From NCBI GenBank assembly GCA_023376005.1, contig CM042142.1, positions 48,981,051-49,045,050 of the forward strand: a stretch of 64,000 bases of DNA. Direction: 5' to 3'. Origin of the DNA: Doryteuthis pealeii (taxonomy: Eukaryota > Mollusca > Cephalopoda > Myopsida > Loliginidae). The notes under the pieces are model-generated. The model ran no database searches and was not told the origin of the DNA. It saw only the letters and a list, made by a program, of their open reading frames with translations. Shown here one piece after another: positions 55,748 through 64,000 of the stretch. Positions within the stretch are counted from its first letter, which is position 1. Each line of letters starts with the position of its first letter. Made by a program: the position numbers and the translations under genes.

Positions 55748-56129
55748 CTAATATAGTTAGTGTTAAACCCAGGACATTAAACTGACACTTGAATAAAACG
55801 TACTTTGATATTTTCATCAGAATTAAAACTTGCTCTTATTCACCTTCAAATTCTATGTTCATTCAGTATTACAAAAAAAATACCTCTGTACAATTTCTGT
55901 TGAACTTTAGGTAAATGCTGTTTCTTATTATAAAAACATATGATTATATTAACAAGCAGATAACACTTGTAAGCAATGCTATTATGAAAGAAAAAACAAA
56001 CAAAAAAAAATAATTCTGTCATTCATTTTGGAAAAAAAAAAAGACAGAAAATTTAGTTCCCAAGTAAAAGTTATAAGATTTTTGGATGTTTTTTTTTTAG
56101 AAGCATTGTTGATAAAGTATATATTATTA
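55748..56129. other. p85 intron, nothing recognised
   Basis: AT-rich DNA. Confidence 0.4.
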
Positions 56130-56362
56130 TTTATATTTTTGGTTGAAGGCAATTACAATGCGTATATCGCATAAAGTGAATTTCGGTAAAGAATTATTCG
56201 GTGTGTAGAACATCGTACAGACTGTTTCAACAGTTGAAACAGTCTGTACAATGTTCTACACACTGAATAATTCTTTACCGAAATTCACTTGTCATTATTA
56301 TCTTCTCTAATTATCGAATGTTATGCGATATACGCATTGTAATTGCCTTCAACCAAAAATAT
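56130..56362. mobile_element. Long near-perfect foldback of element I
   Basis: Two arms of about 105 bp (CAATTACAATGCGTATATCG..., GTAGAACATCGTACAGACTG) meet at GTTTCAACAGTTGAAAC with almost no loop. One arm is the terminal part of element I seen singly at 11225-11285 and 42100-42210. Confidence 0.85.
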
Positions 56363-56466
56363 AAAAGTTATACAATTTTACATGGTTATTAACCTGTTTT
56401 TTAAATGTCAGATTTTTTATTTATTTATTTTTTAAATGCTATTCTAAAAAGAAACTGGAGAAGTAA

Positions 56467-56662
56467 AGATGAAGTGACGTCCTCCTGTAGAAGCCAGTAC
56501 ATAGACATGCTAGTGCGGGTCGTCAAGCAAGGACCTATATAGACCAGCTCTGTGCAGATACTGGATGCTGCATGGAGGAGCTGCCAGGGACAATGAGTGA
56601 TAGGGACAGTTGGCAAGAGGTTGTAATGGGTATCAGTGCTGCCGGAATGACATGATGATGAT
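56467..56662 (+). pseudogene. LINE LB ORF C-terminus
   Basis: The frame reads TYIDQLCADTGCCMEELPGT, then MSDRDSWQEVVMGISAAGMT and a stop; preceded in the same frame by a decayed VHRHASAGRQAR. This is the extreme C-terminus of LINE LB, followed by a (GATGAT) tail. Plus orientation, opposite to the p85 gene. Confidence 0.75.
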
Positions 56663-56743
56663 TGCTAGCAGACCGAGAAGACAAGTGGCCTTTGTACATA
56701 ATACATAGTAAATAAGAAGTAACAATTCTTCAATGATTCATAC

Positions 56744-56813
56744 CTTGATAACTCGCCCCAATACCACTCAGCATCTTTCAATTCATATTTTGCTGTAGCT
56801 GCTGGCGTATCAC
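56744..56813 (-). CDS. PIK3R1-like: p85 exon D: start of N-terminal SH2
   Basis: A short 70-bp exon with acceptor TTTGTAG and donor GTATGA, phase 2 in and 2 out. Encodes DTPAATAKYELKDAEWYWGE followed by LSR, the start of the N-terminal SH2 domain; the 'DAEWYWG(E/D)(I/L)SR' block is almost invariant in p85 proteins. The arginine completed at the junction (residue 175) is the alpha-A arginine that helps hold phosphotyrosine. Confidence 0.95.
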
Positions 56814-56884
56814 CTACAAAGAAACAAAAAAATATACATTTGTTCAGGTATTGTGGTGGAGGGATAAACAAATGAAACAAACAA

Positions 56885-57750
56885 GAAGAGAGGAGAGAGA
56901 GAAAGAGGAGAGAGAGAGAGGAGAGAGAGAGAAAGAGGAGAGAGAGAGAAAGAGAGAGATAGATAGAGATAGATAGAGATAGATAGAGATAGATAGAGAA
57001 AGATAGAGAAAGATAGAGATAGAGAAGATAGAGAGATAGAGATAGAGATAGAGAAAGATAGAGATAGAGAAGATAGATAGAGAGAGATAGAGAAAGATAG
57101 AGATAGAGAAGATAGAGATAGAGAAGATAGAGATAGAGAAAGATAGAGATAGAGAAGAAGATAGAGATAGAGAAAGATAGAGAGATAGAGAAAGATAAAG
57201 ATAGAGATAGAGAGATAGAGAGAAGATAGAGATAGAGATAGAGATAGAGATAGAGATAGAGAAAGATAGAGATAGAGATAGAGAAAGATAGAGATAGAGA
57301 GAATAGAGAGAAAGATAGAGATAGAGAAAGATAGAGATAGAGAAAGATAGAGATAGAGAAAGATAGAGATAGAGAGATAGAAGATAGAGAGATAGAGATA
57401 GAGAGAATAGAGAGAATGAGAGAGAATGAGAGATGAGAGAGAATGAGAGAATAGAGAGAGAAGAGAGATAGAGAGAGATGAGAGATAGAGAGAGATGAGA
57501 GATAGAGAGAGAGAGAGATAGAGAATGAGAGATAGAGAGAGAATGATAGAGAGATAGAGAGAGAGAGAATGATAGAGAGATAGAGAGAGAGAGAAGATAG
57601 AGAGATAGAGAGAGAGAGAATGATAGAGAGATAGAGATAGAGAGATAGAGAGATAGAGATAGAGAGAGAGAGATAGAGAGAGAATGATAGAGATAGAGAG
57701 AATGATAGATAGAGATAGAGAGAATGATAGATAGAGATAGAGAGAATGAT
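56885..57750. repeat. Giant (GATAGA)n-type microsatellite filling a p85 intron
   Basis: About 860 bp of GA and GATAGA units, purine-only apart from T in GATA, with scattered GAATGA. It fills nearly all of the 943-bp intron between exons C and D and begins only a few bases after the exon C donor. On the coding strand it is TCTCTATC, giving the spurious 400-residue SLSLSIYLY frames. Confidence 0.98.
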
Positions 57751-57756
57751 ACTTAC

Positions 57757-57875
57757 AAGGCCGTTTTGGTATTGGAGGAGGATTACGGATGGTTGGTTTT
57801 TCCACACCCCAATCACCATAAGTGAGCAAATCTTCAATAATATCAATATGCAACTTTGTGTTCTCAACTATTTCC
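57757..57875 (-). CDS. PIK3R1-like: p85 exon C: BH end and proline-rich linker
   Basis: 119 bp between acceptor TTTTCAG and donor GTAAGT. The peptide finishes the BH domain (HIDIIEDLLTYGDWG) and runs into a proline-rich linker, TIRNPPPIPKRP, a PxxP-type SH3 ligand comparable in position to the second proline motif before the N-terminal SH2 of vertebrate p85. The donor site is followed almost at once by a very long pyrimidine microsatellite (see 56885-57750), so this exon borders repetitive DNA. Confidence 0.95.
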
Positions 57876-58744
57876 CTGAAAAGAAAAAAAATTAAAAGAA
57901 AACATTAATTCCATGTACATGTTTACAACCAAAATAAATTTTGAATTAAGTTTTTTAAATAGTGAAAAATAGAATAAGATTGAGTCAGCATTTACAAATT
58001 TTAAGACCAACAAAGAAAATAAAGAGAGAATAGGGAATAAATAAGATAGAAAATAAACAGAATAAAAAAGAACAAAAAGAGAATACAGAATGGATAGAGA
58101 AAAAACATTTTTCATCAAATGAAAGCCAGGTTCTCAAACCACCCTGAGGTCATCACATGTCAATCAAACAACAGATTTTCTTGCAACAATTTTAAACTAC
58201 ACTACATGCCAATAATAGATTGTTAATATATTATCTAACAATTGCTTTCTTCTTTTTTTCCCTTACTCGTTTTATTTTCTTATTTTTCTTCGTCATTCGT
58301 TCATTGGCCTTTTCTTTCTTTCTTTCTTTCCTTTCTTGTTGTTCTTCTCCTTTTATACATTCTCATTAATTGATTTTTTTGTTCTTAATGTCTTTCTTTT
58401 ATTGCTTTCCCACTCTTTTTATACTGTCTCCTTCATCAACTCTTTTTTTAGCTTTTGTTTTTCTTCTTTTATACATTTTCATTCAGTGTTTTTTTTTTTC
58501 TTTCTTTCACAATTCAATTATGATATCCATTTTTCTTTTTTTTTCCATTTTATTCCGATTTACCACAAGAGTTGGATGACAAAAAAAAATTCCCACATTT
58601 TGATAAATCCTTCTCAGTGTTTAATGGGTGTGTTTGCTTATCCATTTCCTGTTACGGACATAAACAAGTGTAAAACATCTATATAATATTATAGATAATT
58701 TCTTTTGGTAGGATTGTAACACTTATCCACAAAAATATATTCAA
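57876..58744. other. p85 intron, low complexity
   Basis: Pyrimidine-rich at 58240-58560; no feature recognised. Confidence 0.45.
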
Positions 58745-59440
58745 AATCATCATCATCATTATCAGGATACACTGAGAGCACAGATACACTTGACTCTCTC
58801 TCATCAATCATCCCCATCAGTCATCCAAACTGCATCCAGAATCCCAGAATCCACACATTGCTGATTGATGAAGGATTTTGTTGGTCGGCCCACACTGGTG
58901 TATCCATGTGCAGGTGTCCACTGAAGAACAATGTTAAGTTTCTATGGGCCATCCTTTGGTCTTCAAGCAAGAGCGCTTGTCCAGTGGAATTGGATCCTTG
59001 GTAAAGGGTCCTCCGATAATGAATCCTTTGGTAATCCTCTCGGGTAAAGAATCCTAAGTTCCTTCGTCAATGGTCACAAGTATACTGTGAAAGAATCAGT
59101 GCTTAAGTAATGTATCAGCCATGCAGTATGGTCGGTGATTGGCTAAGGAATAGACCACATGATCTAGCCTAGTCTATAAATCTAGGAGGGGAATTAGAGC
59201 ACACCTTATATTCCAAAGATTCCAACAAACATCACTTATGAGTTTGTCCTTGCTTCTCCAACAGTGTCCAGCATGTCTTGTTTGTCTTACTTGGATGGTT
59301 TGTGTGATAGGAGGCAAGTGGTCATACAGCTGATTTTTTGTGATGTGCTGCTTCCAGAACTTGTTCAAGAGAGCATGCAGCATCCATGTGTGGTTCCTAT
59401 CTAGCTTTTCCTTTAAGTATTTTGTAAGAGTCTAAATGAT
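58745..59440 (-). pseudogene. LINE LB C-terminus and 3' end, split by an LTR
   Basis: Minus strand: KQHITKNQLYDHLPPITQTI and TRHAGHCWRSKDKLISDV (59230-59380), then after the LTR the frame with QWTPAHGYTSVGRPTKSF (58860-58930), ending in a (GATGAT)n tail at about 58748. Stops and shifts show decay. Confidence 0.75.
58932..59227 (+). mobile_element. Solo LTR nested in LINE LB
   Basis: 296 bp, TGTTAAG at the start and CCAACA at the end, flanked by AACAA and AACAT (4 of 5). A TATA-like CTATAAATCT lies near 59176. Removing it rejoins the LINE sequence. Confidence 0.65.
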
Positions 59441-59587
59441 ACAAAGTCATGAGAATCTGTGCTGACAGTGCAACATGATGATGATATATCAACCTTAGTA
59501 TTCACACACATCAACAATTATTTGTTGACTTAAGTCATATAAACAGTGGTCACGCGTGCAAGGTGTAACAGTTATCATCATAAGAAA

Positions 59588-59960
59588 TGGACATGGCAAA
59601 CCGAGTTCAAATTCTCGACATGGCAAACCGAGTTCAAATTCTCGACATGGCAAACCGAGTTCAAATTCTCGACATGGCAACCGAGTTCAAATTCTCGACA
59701 TGGCAACCGAGTTCAATTCTCGACATGGCAAACCGAGTTCAAAACAAACCGAGTTCAAATTCTCGACATGGCAGTTTGCATTTCCTATAGCATTAATACC
59801 CTTGAGAAAGATATAAATCCAACTATTCTCCCTCCAGATATGGGTAAATAGTTGGGCAGACTAGGTTGGTAATCAGTTTAGGAGAAAGAAAACCAAATTC
59901 AAACCTGTTAAACTCTGCTATAAAAAAATAAAAAAATGACTGTCTCACATCCAGGTCGCG
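59588..59960 (+). mobile_element. SINE2 with tandemly amplified B-box unit
   Basis: The body from GGCAGTTTGCATTTCCTATA to the CACATCCAGGTCGCGCAGAG end is normal SINE2. In front, a 27-bp unit (GACATGGCAAACCGAGTTCA + AATTCTC) with the B-box word GAGTTCAAATTCTC is repeated about 7 times, with some units shortened. No normal A box precedes it. Confidence 0.85.
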
Positions 59961-60009
59961 CAGAGGGGGTAATAAATACATACAGGCAGACAGTAGCCAC
60001 TAAGCTGAG

Positions 60010-60205
60010 CCTAGTTTGGTTAGGTTTCTTTGTTTAATGGCATATCAACCTTCACGGGTTATTTAAGGCCAAAGTAGAAGAACACTAGTGGTACTATTTA
60101 ACCCATAACTGGGCCTAGTTTGGCACAAGACCAGAAGTATGAGGTACCGAATAAGAATCAAACTCATGCGTGTTAGCTTAGCTCTTTAACCATCACACCA
60201 CACAA
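60010..60205 (-). repeat. tRNA-like SINE fragment with LINE-like tail
   Basis: Tail block 'TTTAATGGCATATCAACCTT', body with CCTAGTTTGGCACAAGACC, and a minus-strand B-box-like GAGTTTGATTC and head TGGTTAAAGAGCTAAGC. Related to 1395-1645. Confidence 0.5.
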
Positions 60206-60224
60206 GGTACCCAAGTCATACAAA

Positions 60225-60572
60225 CAGGTTTGGTTTGTTTTACGGCATATCAACCTCAGTAGGTCATTTAATGCCGATAAAGTTTTGAAATAAATCAATT
60301 CTTAATGGATAATACAATTTTTTTTAAAATACATTTTTCTATTTAACCCATAGATAGGACCCTAACAGGTACTACCACTCCGGGTCAGAGTGGACCAGGG
60401 AGCAATGGTGATGAAGGGGTGCTCCACATTCCCCAAACCTCCAAAACTGGAACCTCACCATCAGATAGAGTTTAACGTCATTACCAGGACATGTAGACCC
60501 ACAGCCACCGCTTTCTAGCACCCATATGATAAAAAGGGGCTGGGGCTTGCCATAAGGGCAATAGGGTTGGGA
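60225..60572 (-). mobile_element. Family B, 5' truncated
   Basis: Tail at the lower end, then the standard order through GGGGCTTGCCATAAGGGCAA. The CTGTCGG end is missing. Lies 35 bp from p85 exon B. Confidence 0.85.
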
Positions 60573-60606
60573 ACAAACAGCAAAGTTGTTAATTCAATAG
60601 ACTTAC

Positions 60607-60808
60607 ATAATACGGTCCCATGGGGGCCGCAAGATGATGTGACAAAATACTTTTGACAGCTTATCAATGTCATCTCTAACTCCCGATTCATACTGCATTT
60701 GCCAAAGTCGACAAAAATGCGCCATCAAATACCGCAATATGGACACATGAGCAGCAGGCAGCGAATTTACTAACTCCATAAGCTTTCCCTCGTTATCAGA
60801 ACCAGATT
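60607..60808 (-). CDS. PIK3R1-like: p85 exon B: BH/RhoGAP-like domain, C-terminal half
   Basis: 202 bp, acceptor TTTCTAG, donor GTAAGT, phase 2 in and 2 out. Encodes KSGSDNEGKLMELVNSLPAA, then a helix-rich stretch with ILRYLMAHFCRLW and LSKVFCHIILRPPWDR. This corresponds to the 'LxxLxxHL...LAxVFxPxLLR' end of RhoGAP folds. The asparagine usual in catalytic RhoGAPs is not retained at the VFCHIILR segment, in keeping with p85 BH domains being mainly GTPase-binding modules. Confidence 0.95.
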
Positions 60809-60834
60809 CTAGAAATAAAAAAGAAAATAAGAAA

Positions 60835-61165
60835 ATATCGTATAGCAAATACTGAATAAATAGAAACATTGTAAGGTTTTTTTTTTTTAATTTTTAGGAT
60901 AAAGTGAAATTTAAATTTAAAGTGAAATATAAATTAATCGTATAGCAAATACTGAATAAATAGAAACATTGTAATTTTTTAAATTTTTAGGATAAAGTGA
61001 AATTTAAAATTTAAAGTGAAATATAAATTAATCGTATAGCAAATACTGAATAAATAGAAACATTGTAAGGTTTTTTTTTAATTTTTAGGATAAAGTGAAA
61101 TTTAAATTTAAAGTGAAATATAAATTAATCGTATAGCAAATACTGAATAAATAAAAACATTTTTT
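60835..61165. repeat. Tandem repeat, about 103-bp unit, beside exon B
   Basis: Just over three units of ATCGTATAGCAAATACTGAA...AGTGAAATATAAATTA. The first unit starts about 27 bp upstream (coding sense) of the exon B acceptor. Confidence 0.9.
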
Positions 61166-61214
61166 TTCTTTTTTAAACATAAACACAGAAAAATGCAAGC
61201 ACAAACTATAAAAT

Positions 61215-61545
61215 AATTTTGATTTTTCAGACTATAGTCCTCATCTTTATTGTGATAGTTATTAACACAATATTTCAGCCGTTATACACTCCAGCCTTCC
61301 TCTGGTGTTTCCCCGTGTATCTATAATGATCCAACCTGGGAAATCATTAATAGTTTGACAGTTGATAAAACAGGTGTCAAAGAACTTTTTAAGATCTCAT
61401 TCAAAAGATTATGTCATTTTTCTTTGCATGTCTATCAATTGGATATATCTAACGAGAAAAAACACGATCATTAAGAAAAAGAAAAGAAAATAATAACTAC
61501 CACAAAAAAAGATGAGGACAACAGTCCGAAAAATCAAAATTATAC
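61215..61545. mobile_element. MITE-N copy
   Basis: Ends TTTTTCAGACTATAGTCCTC and the inverse. The left inner arm (CAGCCTTCCTCTGG) lacks a clear partner; the loop is AT-rich. Confidence 0.65.
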
Positions 61546-61699
61546 ACATCAAACCTCATCTCAAAAATACAAAAAATTAACACAAACTATAGATTTAATT
61601 GTTGCTCTAGGCATTACTTTTTAATTTTATATTTTTGAATAATAAATAAAATTAATAGAATTATGTTGTCTTATAAATTTTTAATATGTTTCTATTGTT

Positions 61700-61945
61700 A
61701 GTATTATTTGTATTATTCGGACTATTGTCCTCATCTTCATTGTTATCTGTACAATATTTCTGACGATGAGCCCTCCGGCCTTCTTCAGGTATTTCGTGTC
61801 GGATTCGGGAACCTTCTCAGACTCAGGAACCTTCTTTTCGACAAGAAATACCTGAAATAGGCCGGAGGGCACATCAGCCGAAACGTTGTACAGATAACCA
61901 TGAAGATGAGGACAATAGTCCGAATAATACAAATAATACTAATCA
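61700..61945. mobile_element. MITE-N copy
   Basis: Ends TTATTCGGACTATTGTCCTC and the inverse; inner arms GGCCTTCTTCAGGTATTTC / GAAATACCTGAAATAGGCC around TTCTCAGACTCAGGAACC. Confidence 0.75.
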
Positions 61946-62161
61946 TCAAGTCTCATCTCAAAAATTCAGAGAAATGTTTCTTAAATTCTTTTTTAGTTTC
62001 TTTTATCTTTAGTTGGTTTTATTTTTTGATACATGGTGCAATGGATATAAGGATTGAGTTAATAGTTTTAAGTAACAATCATCGGGAGGTTGCAGGTTCA
62101 AACCTGACAACAGGCAAAAATAACATAATACTTAACATTGCTTATTAAAAACTGAATATAA

Positions 62162-62164
<3 letters not shown>

Positions 62165-62212
<48 letters not shown>
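62165..62212. repeat. (TA)n microsatellite
   Basis: About 24 TA units. Confidence 0.95.
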
Positions 62213-62217
<5 letters not shown>

Positions 62218-62224
62218 CAATATT

Positions 62225-62352
62225 AAGTGACATATTTTTGGAGGATATGTGCTTAATTGAAGTCATACCTAATTTTGAAAATTAATTGGTTAATAATTAA
62301 TGAATTTAGGCGGGCATATATGTTCAAATGTAAGGCGAAACAAATCGAGAAA
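62225..62352 (-). repeat. Dispersed repeat H, copy 2
   Basis: Inverse of 9228-9365, again beside a (TA)n tract. Confidence 0.7.
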
Positions 62353-62495
62353 ATGTCAATCCCAGTATGTACATTTCGACCTATTAGGTCTCATCAGCAA
62401 GGTTATAGACATGGGAGACTGCTCTGTGTGTGACTCGAAACCTCAACTGCCAAGCTGACAGGCGGGGATTCTAACCACTACACCAGCTGGCCTGT
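62353..62495 (-). mobile_element. tRNA-like SINE head
   Basis: Minus strand: GCTGGTGTAGTGGTTAGAAT (A box), then about 30 nt later GAGGTTTCGAGTCACAC (B box). It could be mistaken for a tRNA but lacks a matching acceptor stem. Confidence 0.55.
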
Positions 62496-62557
62496 TAATA
62501 ACATGATGCATTTGAGTAAAAAGAAATTTTAATTGAAGAAAATTGAGCAATACTTAC

Positions 62558-62692
62558 TTGCTGCTTTGATAAAATATCCATAGCATTCAACTGGAATTAT
62601 TGGATTAGGAAGCTCTCTTAAATACTTCTTAAGAGCTCCAGCAGTAGAATGGATATTAAATCCAACCATATCTACAAGCAGGGGATCAGAAG
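62558..62692 (-). CDS. PIK3R1-like: p85 exon A: BH/RhoGAP-like domain
   Basis: First visible exon, 135 bp. The acceptor TTTTCAG precedes it and the donor GTAAGTA follows. Two bases complete a codon begun in an exon outside the window; 44 full codons follow and one base is left over. The peptide contains KKYLRELPNPIIP, the hallmark 'YLRELPxPxIP' stretch of RhoGAP/BH domains. In p85 this domain binds Rac/Cdc42-type GTPases and generally lacks full GAP activity. The region holding the arginine-finger position is upstream and not visible. Confidence 0.95.
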
Positions 62693-62801
62693 CTGAAAAT
62701 AAATAAGGTTTTAATTAAGTCTTTGCAGCACAGGAAAAAACGGCTCAAGCATGTAATTTGAAGACATTTTAAGTTTAAGTAAAACCTAGATTATACCTAT
62801 A

Positions 62802-63085
62802 CAAGGTGTGTGAAAAAAGTATACAGATTTTTTGTACTTTTTGACACACCTTGTATTCTGAAAAAAAAAAAAAAAAAAAAAAAACAAACAAACAAACAAA
62901 AGAAAAAAAAACACATTCCATTCATTAATTTTTTTCAGAACGCAAGGTGTGTCAAAAAAGTTACAAGTTTAAAGCTGTATTTACCAAGATAAAAATAAAG
63001 AATGAATGGAACATTATTTTTTTTTCAAAACACAAGGTGTGTCAAAAAGTACAAAAAATCTTGATACTTTTTTTTAAATACACCT
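62802..63085. mobile_element. Cluster of CAAGGTGTGTCA mariner-type MITE ends
   Basis: At least five direct or inverted copies of the CAAGGTGTGTCAAAAAAGTA end word lie within 280 bp, around poly(A) and CATTCCATTCATT words also seen in the 31949 copy. Confidence 0.65.
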
Positions 63086-63156
63086 TGTATGTTGTTGTTA
63101 TGGAGTCCACGTATGCTTCTTGGTCGGTATATGTGTTGGGAAACAAGTTTTTTGGG

Positions 63157-63330
63157 GTTGTCTTAGAAGCATGGAAAAAAGTAAAGATCAGAATTAAAGT
63201 GATGAATATTGTGTTCTTAATCTTTTCCTACTTTCTAATATTTGATGTGTCTCCCTATTTCTCAAAAGAACACAATATTCATCATTTTGATCCTGATCTT
63301 TACTTTTTTCCATGATTCTAAGACAACAAA
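63157..63330. repeat. Foldback with about 60-bp arms
   Basis: GTCTTAGAAGCATGGAAAAA... and its inverse, loop about 45 bp; followed by (CA)n at 63344-63382. Confidence 0.8.
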
Positions 63331-63340
63331 ATTTGTTTAT

Positions 63341-63385
<45 letters not shown>

Positions 63386-63489
63386 TCCTAAGAGCAGAAT
63401 TTTAAAAATCTCAGCCCACTGTTACTTATACAGTCATAATCCGACCTATGTCATTAATTGGTCCCAAAGGCTGTGACCTAAACCAGATG

Positions 63490-63633
63490 TAAGACCTTAA
63501 CTCTTAATGTCCTATACCACCTCATTCCACCCAGCTGGAAGTCACATTAGTTTTCCTAATCCACACCAAATGATAGCCTTTTTTTAAATGTAATATTAAA
63601 CATATTTAGAAATCTTTAATTTAAGGGAAATAA
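63490..63633 (+). repeat. Foldback E left part, cut by LTR
   Basis: Matches 30268-30410 up to the GGGAATAA point, where the LTR begins. Confidence 0.7.
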
Positions 63634-63969
63634 TGTTACATATTAATTGGATCCCTATTACTTTTTAAGGAAGTATAGAAATCCTTATGGCAATCAGTAC
63701 AGCTGATGGCCTTGAGAGTGAGTGACAATGCTTGACCTCACTCTCACCTTGCTTTCTGGGGATAGAATCGTGAGAACGGAACCCCGATAGAAAGCCCTTT
63801 CCGGTTTAAGGTAAGCAACTCAGTAAGTCAGTTGCAGTTAGTCAGTTGAGAGTTAGGACTGAAGCTAGCAAGATGTGACTCTCGCGCGCATTTGTCTGGT
63901 CCTGGGGTTCCAGAATAAAATAACATCAAAGGTAAATCGAAGTCTTGTTGTTATTACTAAAAGCTAACA
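63634..63969 (+). mobile_element. LTR (solo or 5' LTR of an element leaving the window)
   Basis: 336 bp, TGTTACAT at the start and AGCTAACA at the end (TGTTA/TAACA inverse). The left edge is confirmed because the intact foldback E copy continues there without it. An AATAAA lies near 63914. The right flank does not show a matching 5-bp duplication, so internal retroelement DNA may follow. Confidence 0.6.
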
Positions 63970-64000
63970 ATGACACAAGGCTTCTGATAAGAAATGATCC

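Larger units (their letters stand above)
34689..62692 (-). other. PIK3R1-like: Class IA PI3-kinase regulatory subunit gene, 3' part (12 exons)
   Basis: Twelve minus-strand exons join in frame through GT-AG introns into 566 residues ending at a stop. Domain order on this fragment: BH/RhoGAP-like end (about 1-140), proline-rich linker with PPPIPKRP (about 144-151), N-terminal SH2 (about 165-260), inter-SH2 coiled coil (about 267-425), C-terminal SH2 (about 444-537) and a tail to 566. Known role of the family: p85 binds and stabilises the p110 catalytic subunit through the inter-SH2 coil and brings it to phosphotyrosine YxxM motifs at the membrane, where p110 makes PIP3. The SH3 domain and first part of the BH domain are missing because upstream exons lie beyond position 64000. 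Vertebrate p85 alpha is about 724 residues. Whether this is the only p85 paralogue in the genome cannot be told. Confidence 0.95.

Noticed and set aside
56665..57867. 400- and 347-residue open frames rich in S, L, Y and I
   Set aside because: They are the translation of the GATAGA microsatellite; only their ends (exon C and D sequences) are real coding.

Overview
The window reads as metazoan genomic DNA: AT-rich, intron-rich, with eukaryotic GT-AG splice sites, long microsatellites and a very high density of dispersed repeats. The repeat spectrum (tRNA-derived SINEs, several non-LTR retrotransposons, Penelope-like and BEL/Pao remnants, mariner relics, Helitron-like elements, foldback MITEs) together with a p85-type gene fits a lophotrochozoan, most likely a mollusc and possibly a cephalopod. 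That taxonomic guess is an inference, not a proof. One ambiguous base (N) lies at 23172.

The one gene I can establish is on the minus strand, 62692 down to 34689. It is the 3' two thirds of a class IA phosphoinositide 3-kinase regulatory subunit (p85/PIK3R type). Twelve exons join in frame with consensus splice sites to give 566 residues: the second part of the BH/RhoGAP-like domain, a proline-rich linker, the N-terminal SH2, the inter-SH2 coiled coil, the C-terminal SH2, and a C-terminal tail containing a YxxM motif. The SH3 domain and start of the BH domain must lie beyond the right edge. The introns are filled with transposons, minisatellites and a roughly 0.86-kb purine/pyrimidine microsatellite.

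The left half (1-34.6 kb) contains no gene I can prove. It is a mosaic of nested repeats: LINE 3' ends, Penelope-like endonuclease fragments, a deleted mariner, an element I call family B (whose tail resembles that of a local LINE), SINE1 and SINE2, a segmental duplication (22.2-23.9 / 24.3-25.6 kb), and many foldback elements. One weak exon-like segment lies near 9.75 kb.

Family names used here are my own: SINE1 and SINE2 (tRNA-like promoters), family B (long element with a LINE-like tail), HEL1-HEL3 (Helitron-like, TC...hairpin...CTAG inserted between A and T), TEL-MITE (GGTTATTTCC termini, 8-bp target duplications, TTAGGG-like core), MITE-F, MITE-G, MITE-N and others. Several nested insertions with visible target-site duplications allow relative dating. 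Nothing here was checked against a database.
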